Shown here in pieces: positions 26,364-34,334 of a stretch of DNA of 64,000 nt (positions within the stretch are counted from its first letter, which is position 1; the number at the start of each line of letters is the position of its first letter). The notes below the pieces were generated by a model. The model was not told the origin of the DNA and did not search any database. It saw only the letters and a program-made list of their open reading frames with translations. Both the position numbers and the translations under genes were made by a program. This DNA comes from an uncultured Rhodospirillales bacterium (GTDB lineage: Bacteria > Pseudomonadota > Alphaproteobacteria > ATCC43930 > CGMCC-115725). The stretch spans positions 1 to 64,000 of the forward strand of contig CAIJOA010000014.1 in assembly GCA_903822185.1 (NCBI GenBank), in the 5' to 3' direction.

Positions 26364-28838
26364 TTGGCAGATAATATTCTTCTATGGGTCAGTCCCGGCG
26401 GGAATGATCTTGATCGCAAGGCCGTAGAGGCGATAGCGCCGGATCTGATCGTTCGGCTTTCGAACGCCGAGATGTGGCCGAAAGAGATCGGTGGAATTCC
26501 GGTCAAACAGATCTACGAATTGATCGACGGCGGCCAAGCGGCAGATTGTGCGCATCTGGACTTGCTCGACTGGTTGAGTGCGGCGTCGCATGTTCGTGGC
26601 GCAGACGGACGGCAGCTTGGTGAAGTACGGACCGCCAGCGGCTTTCCGCTGTGGTGGTGTGTTGACCAGTCGTTGTCCGAAAGCATCGGGCTCAAATTGC
26701 GGACGGTTGAAAGTCTCTCCTCGCTGCTGAAGGTGGCCACGCCACGACGGATGACGGTGTGGGGAAGTAACGCGGACCATGGCTGGCTCCGGCAGACTGT
26801 CGCCGAATTCCTTGAGGCGCGCGGCGCTTCAGGTGCCAATATCGAAATTATCCTGGCACCAGCTTGGCGCGCTGCCGAGATTGCGCAGAAAAGCCATTGG
26901 GAAAAGGCGGGGTTATCTCTGACCTCCTTTTGGAGTCCCCTCGGCGCCGATCAAAACGAGCCCGTTGAATGGGTCGGGCAGGGTGAAACCGTTGCGGACG
27001 GCATGGTCTTTCGTACTTACGCCGAAAAGGCCTTTTTTCAGTCGTCGGTGGGAGGCACTGTCATGGAAGCGCGGTTGCGCTGGCGCCGTGGCGAAGGTTT
27101 CGGCACTGCCTTTGAACTGGGCGATGGACGGTATTCGCAACGCGTTTCAATTGCCGATGGCAGCGTTCGGCTGGGAAGCGATCAAATCTATCGCATCGAT
27201 ACGAGCATCTTCCGTAACTATCGCCTTGAACTGCGTGGCGCCCTATCGCGTCTGTATGTCGATGGGACTTTTGTTCTCGAATTGGCGGGCCGTCGAGGGG
27301 GATGGGCGCGTAAAATTTGGGGGCATCTCGACGCCAACAATCTTACCACCACGGAATGGGCGTACGTCATCGGTGGCTCAAGGGTTTCAGACCTATCGCA
27401 TCAGTCCGCCGGTTCGGATGCCGGGAATACACCCCTGGCGACCTTGTTGACCTTGCCGCCTTCGTCTGGCCATGACTTACCGTCGCGTATTCAGGCTTCT
27501 CCCGAGCCGGGGGGCGTCGTCGTCATGGGATGGGGAAGTGGTCTCTCTTGTTACACGAAGACGTCGGGCCTGACGGTCGATGACGCCTTTGCTGAGAATA
27601 TTCTCGACGGTTTGACGATGGCCGGCATGCCGGCTTCATTTCTTTCGATCGGGCAACCGCATCCGCGGTTGAACGATGTTTTTAAGACCACGGATGGTAT
27701 CGCGCAGTTAAGGCGCTGGTGGCCCGAAGAGGGAAAGCCGGATACGGCGCTCACGGAACTTCAAACCGCTTGGTGGGCCTGGCGCGGCAAACCGGCTATC
27801 GTCGGGCGTTTTCCTCATCATCAAGGCGTCGAGACCGACACGCTGGCCGCGAATTTTATCGAAGGACTTTTGCCGGATTTTGCCAGTGCGGTGAAGGATG
27901 CCGCTGCTCTGGGCCGGTATGTTGACTCGGCCCGCCCGCGCGCCGTCATTTTCAGCCATTTCGCGTCTTCGCACCGGCATATGATCGAGCCGTTGCGTCA
28001 ACGGGGCATTCGCACCATCGCGAATACCATCGGTCTTCAGTTCCAGCGGCAACTTTTTTATGGACTTGAAGGGGAACATCCGGATTGTCCGCGTGCCGAT
28101 GCCTATTTCGTCTGGGGGGAGATGCAGGCAGACCGGCTCAGGCCGCGCTGCCCGACTTGTCAGATCGGTGTTCCGGGGCGAACCCGGCAGGACAGTTTTG
28201 TTGAAGCAGCGCGCGCCGCGACGGATCGTGGCTGGCTCAAGCGCATCGGTTTGGATCCTCAGATCGAGCGCGTGATCGTCTTCGGCGATGTGCTTCGAAG
28301 CACGATCAAAGAAAACATCCTGGCGGAAGAAACCTGGATCGAAACGGTCAGGGCACTTCTGGAAAGCGTCGCTGATCGGCCGGATATCGCGGTCGTCGTC
28401 AAGCCGTGGGCCGGTGATCATCTGCTACGCCTCCGGCAGATCGTTCACAAAATAGGCGACGCAAAGCTGCACGTCTTCGATCCTTATACGATGCCTTTCC
28501 ATAATGCCGATCTGCTGAAACATGCGGTCACGGTGGTCAGCTCGCCGACCAGCCTTCTTGCCGAATTTGCTTCAATGGGGGGATTGCCGCTCCTGCTGCG
28601 TCTTCCCGAAACGGAATTTTATTACGGCGCCGAAACGCATAATCAGTGTGCGGCGTTTTGCCAAGAAGTTCGCTCGATTGGCGATCTTCCTGAAGCTATC
28701 CGACAGCTTCTCGCATCACCGATGACCACGAAACCCGACGCGGCTGCGCGAGAACGAGGGCTACGTCCTTATTTCGGCCCTTCCGACGGGAACAGCGCCG
28801 CGCGCTTCACCACGATGACGAAGACTGTCATAATGTGA
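26364..28838 (+). CDS. Very large protein with beta-sandwich insert, putative glycosyltransferase B
   Basis: 824 residues from a TTG at 26364 (weak GGGCGAG upstream). Three parts are visible: an N-terminal unknown region (1-210); a beta-rich stretch (about 215-340) with YRLELRGALSRLYVDGTFVL, similar in rhythm to the N-terminal region of the export ATPase at 11653 and to laminin-G-like domains; and a C-terminal half with YFVWGEMQADRLRP, VVVKPWAGDHLLRLRQI, VVSSPTSLLAEFASMGG and the final FGPSDGNSAARF, resembling GT-B transferases of the CDP-glycerol or capsule-polymerase type. It overlaps the next gene (GTGA). A glycan-binding transferase is inferred. Confidence 0.65.
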   Translation: MADNILLWVSPGGNDLDRKAVEAIAPDLIVRLSNAEMWPKEIGGIPVKQIYELIDGGQAADCAHLDLLDWLSAASHVRGADGRQLGEVRTASGFPLWWCVDQSLSESIGLKLRTVESLSSLLKVATPRRMTVWGSNADHGWLRQTVAEFLEARGASGANIEIILAPAWRAAEIAQKSHWEKAGLSLTSFWSPLGADQNEPVEWVGQGETVADGMVFRTYAEKAFFQSSVGGTVMEARLRWRRGEGFGTAFELGDGRYSQRVSIADGSVRLGSDQIYRIDTSIFRNYRLELRGALSRLYVDGTFVLELAGRRGGWARKIWGHLDANNLTTTEWAYVIGGSRVSDLSHQSAGSDAGNTPLATLLTLPPSSGHDLPSRIQASPEPGGVVVMGWGSGLSCYTKTSGLTVDDAFAENILDGLTMAGMPASFLSIGQPHPRLNDVFKTTDGIAQLRRWWPEEGKPDTALTELQTAWWAWRGKPAIVGRFPHHQGVETDTLAANFIEGLLPDFASAVKDAAALGRYVDSARPRAVIFSHFASSHRHMIEPLRQRGIRTIANTIGLQFQRQLFYGLEGEHPDCPRADAYFVWGEMQADRLRPRCPTCQIGVPGRTRQDSFVEAARAATDRGWLKRIGLDPQIERVIVFGDVLRSTIKENILAEETWIETVRALLESVADRPDIAVVVKPWAGDHLLRLRQIVHKIGDAKLHVFDPYTMPFHNADLLKHAVTVVSSPTSLLAEFASMGGLPLLLRLPETEFYYGAETHNQCAAFCQEVRSIGDLPEAIRQLLASPMTTKPDAAARERGLRPYFGPSDGNSAARFTTMTKTVIM

Positions 28839-29845
28839 CGTATCGGGCGGTTTTGGACTTGGGCGATATATCAATAAGAAAAATGATGCGCTACCGCTTC
28901 ACCGAAGTTTTTGCCGAAAGTGGATTGCGAGGTGCGGTACGCCGGCTGTCGGCGCGCTGGCTTGCCGCGGCTGCGCGGCATCTTAATCGCCGGAGTCAGC
29001 GCATCCTGTCGCGCAATCGTCTTGGGCTGGCCTCGGCAGTATTACGCGCGCGCCTGGCGAATAATGCGGTCCTCAAGGATGCAGGCAAGGGCAGACGCTG
29101 TTTCGTTCTCGCTTCGGGCCCTTCGACATTGGACCAGGATTTACGTGTGCTGAAGGGCGAGTCGATCATCGCCGCCAATGAAATGTTCTTGCGTTTGCAG
29201 AAGGACGAACTTGCTGCAACGGCGCTTATTTTTCTCGATACAGCTTATCTGAAACCGACCCCGGGCTATCAGAAGTTCCTGCGGGATTTCGCGGCAGCGG
29301 CAGCGGGTATGAAGGCCGTCCCTTTTCTCCCGGTCGAAGCGGAAGCTATGCCGGCGGTATCGGGCCTCTTTCTCGATGGTGCCGCGCACTACATCGCCTA
29401 TGTCGGACAGTTGTTGGATTGCGAGTCCGATGGAGTCCAGCAATGGCTTGATTTTACCGCGCCGCTTCCCGGCCTTTATACCTCGACCCACGCGGCGATT
29501 GCTCTGGCGCTCTATATGGGTTTTGCCGAGATACATATTCTCGGTCTCGATATGGATTATCTGGCCAATCCGGCCAATCCGATCGGCCACGGCTATGGCG
29601 CAAACCCATATAACGAGTATGACCGGATATCGGCAGGCGCCGCGTTTCGTCGTTCCGTCGGGTGGAGCTATGCCGATCTTCTCGCGCGGTCGGCTGAGGA
29701 ACTTCGAGCCTTCGACCGGTTGTTGGCTCTCGCGCAACAGCGGGGACAGCGTATTTTCAACCTTAGTCCGACCAGCATCGTCGAATCCTTTGAACGCAGG
29801 ACGTTAGAGTCCCTCGACCTCGGCCGGTCGGACGCCGCGAGGTAA
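28835..29845 (+). CDS. GT42/Maf-like putative nonulosonic acid transferase
   Basis: 336 residues (GTG 28835 overlapping the previous stop; ATG 28883 is an alternative). At about residue 89 it has CFVLASGPSTLDQDLRVLKG with IIAANEMFLRL, and at about 218-240 YTSTHAAIALALYMGFAEIH followed by ILGLDMDY, then ELRAFDRLLALAQQRGQRIF with NLSPTSIV. This order matches the GPSL ... TSG-AIALGYKEIYLSGIDFY ... CPNS pattern of GT42 sialyltransferases (CstI/CstII) and the related Maf/DUF115 flagellin transferases. With CMP-sugar synthetases nearby, transfer of a nonulosonic acid is a strong inference. Its 3-prime end overlaps the convergent gene by 42 bases. Confidence 0.75.
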   Translation: MTYRAVLDLGDISIRKMMRYRFTEVFAESGLRGAVRRLSARWLAAAARHLNRRSQRILSRNRLGLASAVLRARLANNAVLKDAGKGRRCFVLASGPSTLDQDLRVLKGESIIAANEMFLRLQKDELAATALIFLDTAYLKPTPGYQKFLRDFAAAAAGMKAVPFLPVEAEAMPAVSGLFLDGAAHYIAYVGQLLDCESDGVQQWLDFTAPLPGLYTSTHAAIALALYMGFAEIHILGLDMDYLANPANPIGHGYGANPYNEYDRISAGAAFRRSVGWSYADLLARSAEELRAFDRLLALAQQRGQRIFNLSPTSIVESFERRTLESLDLGRSDAAR

Positions 29846-32032
29846 TCGCCCGGAAGTTTGCTCGATGGCATGCTGCAAAATATTGGCGATACGTGGCACC
29901 GTCTTACCGTCGCATGGCCCGTTGAAGCGATGAAGATTATCGGCCGTGCGCGCTAGAAGTGCGGCCCTCTCGGCGGGATCAAATATATATTTGTGGGTTA
30001 GTGTCGCGATGTCGGCTGGATTGGTGCATTCGGCGGCGATGCCTTCGCGTGCGAAATCGAGGATACGCGGCGTCGTCGTAAAATCGCAGACGAGGGTTGG
30101 CGTCCCCAAAATCGCCGCGGTAATGATGATGTTCGATCGCTGACAAATCAGAAGGCTCGCTTCGCTCAACAAGGCGTCGAGATCACAACTTCCGATAATC
30201 GCAACGTTAGCTTCGGGGGCAACTGCTTCGGCCAGACGTTCGAAAGCGGCGATAGAATCGGCCGGATGAACTTTGATGACCAAACAAAGCTGCTTATCCG
30301 CACGAAGAGCAGCCAAAATCGCCGAAATATCTTCAATCTGTTGGGCTCTCTGTTCGGTCGCGATCACGACGAGGGGGCGTTGGCCACGATTTGGAATAAG
30401 TTTTTCCACGATCGTGTGATCATGCGTAGAATCGTGCTGAACGGTCTTATCGAAATTGACCGATCCGACGATCTGGATTGAAGCGTCGGTACATCCCGCT
30501 TTTTTCATGCGATCCGCCGCTTGCGCGCCATAGACCAAGTGCCGGCCCGCAGGCCAGAAGCGCGATTCTGGATGATCTCCGATCAGAAGATTGAGATAAC
30601 CGAACCAGGGTAGAGACCTTGCTTCGGCAATCCGGCCCACCAAAATCGGCAGACGAACCGGCTCAGGAACGCTGAAGACGGCTTTTGGTCCAAGCCGGTC
30701 AAAAATTTCCTCGATCCGTGTCGCACGGTGTCGCCGCCATTGGTTCAGGACAATGCCGCGGCGAAAGAAGATGCAGCTCAACAGTCCACGATAGAGGGTC
30801 CGACCGGGGCCAAAAGCCCAGGCAAAAAGTTTTTCGCGTGACCGGTCGCGTTGTAGAATCTGGAGCAGGCGCTCCGATATGCTGGGCTGAAACAACAGCG
30901 CGGGACAGCCTATCTGTCTCGTATGTTCGACGACGAAGTCGCTCGAACTCAGGACGAGCAAGCGAAAACCGCGGGCCATCAATTCTTCGATGACCGGCAT
31001 GGCAGGGCCGAGAAATAAATTGAAGCCCGCATCCTCGACGACGACCAGAAGATCAATCGCCTCGATATTTGCCAGCCAATCATGCTGTACGTTTGAACGA
31101 GAAATATAAGCGCGCCACCGTTGCAACAGGTGGGGACGGTAGCTCAGCCAGATAAAACGCGGTTTACGCGTCGCTTTGCGTGCGGGCTTGGCGAACCAAC
31201 GGAAGAAGCTTCGGAGAAGCCGCTTGAGAAATCCGCGAATCTTTCTTTTGAGAAAGAGTTCTTTTTGACCATCCTGCCGGGCATACCATCGGAAAAACAC
31301 CCGGAGCGGCGACTTGAAAGGCTTGCGTGGCGGTGAAAGCCATGACGGCCTTTTGAACTTTCCGTGCTGCTTTTGCTGGCGCCGCGCTATTTTCCGCACA
31401 AGCCTCCACAGGGAACGCTGTGCGAAGTGAAGGATATCGTGCCATTGCAGCTGCAATTGGAAGAGAGGTTTCCGTACCCACCAAGCAAGGACGCGGTTCA
31501 GAAAGCCGGATCGGCTGTCTTGATTACGGCGCAACGCCGACACCGTTCCCGTGTCATCGATCGGGTGATCGAACCACAACTTTTCGACAGCTCGGTGCAG
31601 AGAAGTCAGTGCGGCAGGAAGAACGATAAAGACCATGAAGGGGCCTTCTGCGTTTTCCAGGGAGTCCGTCAGCGCTGCGGCGAGAAAGCTATCGGCCCCG
31701 AGATCATGATAGATGAGCTCATAATCGAGACGGGCCTCGGGCGCCAAGCCCGCTACAAAGGCATCGACCGTGTCGTATCCATGTGCGCATAGAGCGAGTT
31801 CATTGACGGGAAGCAGTTCTTCTCGCCAATAGCGCATTCTCCAGTCGATACCGGCATGAAAGAGATCGTAATCGAATGAGATCAGCTTGCCGTCGGGATG
31901 AGACGCAAGAAAACCCTCGATCTCGGATTTAACCTCGGTCGGCTCGATGTGGCCATCGACGCTGAAGGCAGTTGTCAGCCAAACGCCGGGCCGAACGACG
32001 ATCGTTCTTGCACGGGATGAAAGCCGCTTCAT
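29804..32032 (-). CDS. Large GT-B-like protein, putative glycosyltransferase C
   Basis: 742 residues from ATG 32032; a TTG at 32092 would add 20 residues and overlap the upstream gene by 26 bases. The N-terminal 200 residues contain LISFDYDLFHAGIDWRMRYW and are unrecognised. A strongly basic middle (about 215-300) is rich in Lys, Arg and Trp. The C-terminal 350 residues parallel the protein at 18596: VGSVNFDKTV, LVIKVHPADS, LLICQRSNIIITAAILGTP and FNGPCDGKTVPRIANIL. It converges on the GT42-like gene with a 42-base tail overlap. Membrane- or polymer-associated glycosyl transfer is inferred. Confidence 0.7.
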   Translation of the reverse strand: MKRLSSRARTIVVRPGVWLTTAFSVDGHIEPTEVKSEIEGFLASHPDGKLISFDYDLFHAGIDWRMRYWREELLPVNELALCAHGYDTVDAFVAGLAPEARLDYELIYHDLGADSFLAAALTDSLENAEGPFMVFIVLPAALTSLHRAVEKLWFDHPIDDTGTVSALRRNQDSRSGFLNRVLAWWVRKPLFQLQLQWHDILHFAQRSLWRLVRKIARRQQKQHGKFKRPSWLSPPRKPFKSPLRVFFRWYARQDGQKELFLKRKIRGFLKRLLRSFFRWFAKPARKATRKPRFIWLSYRPHLLQRWRAYISRSNVQHDWLANIEAIDLLVVVEDAGFNLFLGPAMPVIEELMARGFRLLVLSSSDFVVEHTRQIGCPALLFQPSISERLLQILQRDRSREKLFAWAFGPGRTLYRGLLSCIFFRRGIVLNQWRRHRATRIEEIFDRLGPKAVFSVPEPVRLPILVGRIAEARSLPWFGYLNLLIGDHPESRFWPAGRHLVYGAQAADRMKKAGCTDASIQIVGSVNFDKTVQHDSTHDHTIVEKLIPNRGQRPLVVIATEQRAQQIEDISAILAALRADKQLCLVIKVHPADSIAAFERLAEAVAPEANVAIIGSCDLDALLSEASLLICQRSNIIITAAILGTPTLVCDFTTTPRILDFAREGIAAECTNPADIATLTHKYIFDPAERAALLARTADNLHRFNGPCDGKTVPRIANILQHAIEQTSGRLPRGVRPAEVEGL

Positions 32033-32066
32033 GGCGCGGGCGAAAACTTCACGATGATCCCGACGG

Positions 32067-33083
32067 TCAGTCTTGTGCTTCGGTGCAGGCAACGGCCAGG
32101 CTTTTTTCCCATCGAGCCAGCCGCGTCAGTATGTCGGGGCGGCCTTCACGCGCTCGGTGAACCAAGAGCCCGGATCTATCGTTCACCGGCTGGTCAGCAC
32201 GATAGGCTTCGCGCAGGCGCGGCGGCAGGATATCGATCGGCCCCGGCAAAGGAAGATCGTTCTTGAACGCGAAATCGCTTGGGAATCCACCGAAGCGCAT
32301 CGTCATGAACTGCTTGCCCTGCTTGTTTGGCGCGCGTCCATGCCAGACATCGTTCATGAACAAATAAACGTCGCCTACCTTACCGCGGATTTCCTCGACG
32401 CGTTTAATCAGGCGCCGCTTTACCATATCGTTGAAGAATTCGATCTTCCTGCATTCCGGCCGGATGAAGACGTTCTTGTTCTCGATATAATTCTTTTTGG
32501 TCGTGTAGCTTTTCTCGCCGAACATGAAGTCCCAAATCGGATCATAGGGCAGGTAGTGCGTTCCGCCGGTCAGGACCGTCGTGCCGCCCGACCACGCCGG
32601 CGACATATCGTCGAGAAAGACGCCGAGGGTGAATTCGCCCGGCGTGTCCCGGTGCCATTCGTGCGGCAGTTGAAAATCGTCGATACCGTCATCGATCCCC
32701 GAGGCGCGGCGGACCAAATCGACCCGCATTCGATAGTGCCGCCCGAACGCTCGTTCGATTGTCTGTTCGACCACGGCGTTGGTCAGTACGGCTTCGATGA
32801 TGTCGGCGGCGGCCTTCGACTGGAACGCCGGAAATAGCATCGTATGCATTTCGGGAGTCAGGGAATAGCTGTATCCGGCCGCAGTATGGTCCGCGCCGGT
32901 GATCTGCTCACGCGCGCGATAGGCGACATCTTGGTCGAGAAGAGTTGCCATCTCGGCGCGGCGCGGCAGGACGAAATCGGGGGACAGAATCCCCTCGAAT
33001 ACGTAATAACCGTCATTCTCGAGACTGCGCAGGCTGGTGTTGACCGCCGCCGCCACGCCCCGATCCGCCACTGCAACGCTCAT
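32067..33083 (-). CDS. Phytanoyl-CoA dioxygenase (PhyH) family protein
   Basis: 338 residues from ATG 33083, preceded at 9 bases by AGGAGG; an in-frame ATG at 33104 lies upstream of that site and is rejected. The Fe(II)/2-oxoglutarate facial triad is visible: His and Asp in PHEWHRDTPGEFTLGVFLDD and the distal His in FMNDVWHGRAPNKQGKQF. Family members hydroxylate acyl-CoAs, amino acids or small secondary metabolites. It is upstream of the large GT-B protein on the same strand. A role in hydroxylating a glycan substituent is possible but unsupported. Confidence 0.88.
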   Translation of the reverse strand: MSVAVADRGVAAAVNTSLRSLENDGYYVFEGILSPDFVLPRRAEMATLLDQDVAYRAREQITGADHTAAGYSYSLTPEMHTMLFPAFQSKAAADIIEAVLTNAVVEQTIERAFGRHYRMRVDLVRRASGIDDGIDDFQLPHEWHRDTPGEFTLGVFLDDMSPAWSGGTTVLTGGTHYLPYDPIWDFMFGEKSYTTKKNYIENKNVFIRPECRKIEFFNDMVKRRLIKRVEEIRGKVGDVYLFMNDVWHGRAPNKQGKQFMTMRFGGFPSDFAFKNDLPLPGPIDILPPRLREAYRADQPVNDRSGLLVHRAREGRPDILTRLARWEKSLAVACTEAQD

Positions 33084-33165
33084 CGATTCATGCCTCCTCA
33101 TCACGGCTCCACCGCGATCCCCGCGCGACTATGAATGGCTTAAATTGGTCTGGTCAATTAAAACA

Positions 33166-33184
33166 TGTTAGCACAGTCCGCTCA
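33166..33184 (+). repeat. Upstream element of duplicated locus, copy 1
   Basis: TGTTAGCACAGTCCGCTC resembles TGTTAGCATGGTCCCTCC at 33447. Each lies 43-46 bases before an ATG opening related proteins (MVDKIRSY and MPNQIRSY), which supports tandem duplication with a period of about 280 bases. Confidence 0.5.
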
Positions 33185-33211
33185 TCCGCATGAACGCATG
33201 ACGGGGAAAAT

Positions 33212-33429
33212 ATGGTCGATAAAATAAGGTCTTATTGGCTCGATCCGGCAGGCTTTTTTGCTGCGGGTGAGGATCATCAGGTGGCCGAACGCATGGAGGC
33301 TTCTACCCAAGAACGGGTCGCGAGTTATGCCTCGCCGTAAAAAATATTGCCTCGATCGGCGCGCCGGCAAAGGACGATAATTTTGCGGTATGGTCCGCTG
33401 CACACGGGGCTTTGATTGGCAGGAATTAG
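33212..33429 (+). pseudogene. Broken first copy of duplicated methyltransferase-like gene
   Basis: ATG 33212 has a good GGGGAA site and opens MVDKIRSYWLDPAGFF, then VAERMEASTQERVASYASP and TAA at 33338. In another frame the sequence continues KNIASIGAPAKDDNFAVWSA to a stop at 33427-33429. Joined across that shift it aligns with the start of the next gene (MPNQIRSYFIRPERFF ... ERIAVSMQQLVAAYS ... NKHIASIGGG). It is therefore a truncated, frameshifted duplicate of the N-terminal third. A short functional 42-residue peptide is less likely. Confidence 0.65.
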
Positions 33430-33446
33430 GGACGTTCACCGAAAGC

Positions 33447-33465
33447 TGTTAGCATGGTCCCTCCC
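33447..33465 (+). repeat. Upstream element of duplicated locus, copy 2
   Basis: TGTTAGCATGGTCCCTCC, the partner of the element at 33166. The conserved distance to the following start codon suggests both were once promoter or leader sequence of the same gene. Confidence 0.5.
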
Positions 33466-33489
33466 ATAGGAAGGCCGCTGACGCTCTGG

Positions 33490-34239
33490 ATGCCCAACCA
33501 AATTAGGTCTTACTTCATTCGTCCCGAGAGATTTTTTTTGCGTCGCGAGCTTGATCCAGCCTCGGAACGCATCGCCGTGTCGATGCAGCAGCTGGTGGCG
33601 GCATATTCGCTGCAAAATAAACATATCGCATCGATCGGTGGTGGTGATCTTCCTTAGGAAATGCATTTTTACGAAAATGGATGCAAACTTACTTTATTCG
33701 ATATCGACGAGAACAATTTACTCGAATCGAAACTTTTAGAATATGTGTCGGATCAACCGACGGAGATGATCTACCATATCGGGGATTTTTCGAACTTCGA
33801 TACGTCACAGGAAAAAACCAGGTTTGACGTCCTTTATCTTTCCAGCTTTACGCCCGACGAGTTACACCGCTTCGAAATCAATGCGCGGATCGATCCTTCA
33901 GATCGTGTCGGAAATTTTCCCGCGTGGATCACGGCGAATCCGTTCTCGCCGTTGGTGATCAATGCGCTGGCCATGTTGAAGGTTGGTGGTTTGCTGATTC
34001 TGCAGTCTTATATGGGCGGCGTTGATCATCGCGCCCATACTGGATATTTGGAAGCGTGCCGTGTGCAATTACGCCGTGCGGGTATGACCCTGCTCGACGT
34101 CTATGCCTTTCAAGAAACCTTGGGCATCAAACTGTTTGTTGCCGTCAAAGGTGCGGAAATCATCCCCCGTGGGCGGCTGACGAAATTTCACGGTCGTTCC
34201 GGGGTGTCCGAACCGATCGATCATCTCTTCTGCGCCTAA
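33490..34239 (+). pseudogene. Methyltransferase-like gene interrupted by an in-frame TAG
   Basis: One frame runs from ATG 33490 (or 33454) to 34239 with a single TAG at 33655-33657. The two halves read IASIGGGDLP-stop-EMHFYENGCKLTLFDIDENN, which joins into a nucleotide-binding loop and acidic strand like a SAM methyltransferase; later LKVGGLLILQSYMGG fits motif strand IV-V. A CAG-to-TAG change would explain the break. The C-terminal half (ATG 33667) could still be translated but would lack the SAM loop. Codon usage is AT-richer than in the flanking genes. Confidence 0.7.
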
Positions 34240-34334
34240 CGGTTTCATCAGGAATGGGCGCCCCATTGTTTGACCCCATCGCCGTCGGCGTTTAAATGTC
34301 GATGGGCAATGATGGGGAAATGAGGGGGTCGTCG

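Noticed and set aside
33182-33439. Minus-strand 85-codon frame upstream of the PhyH gene
   Set aside because: It is opposite the duplicated N-terminal fragment, has no ribosome site or recognisable motif.
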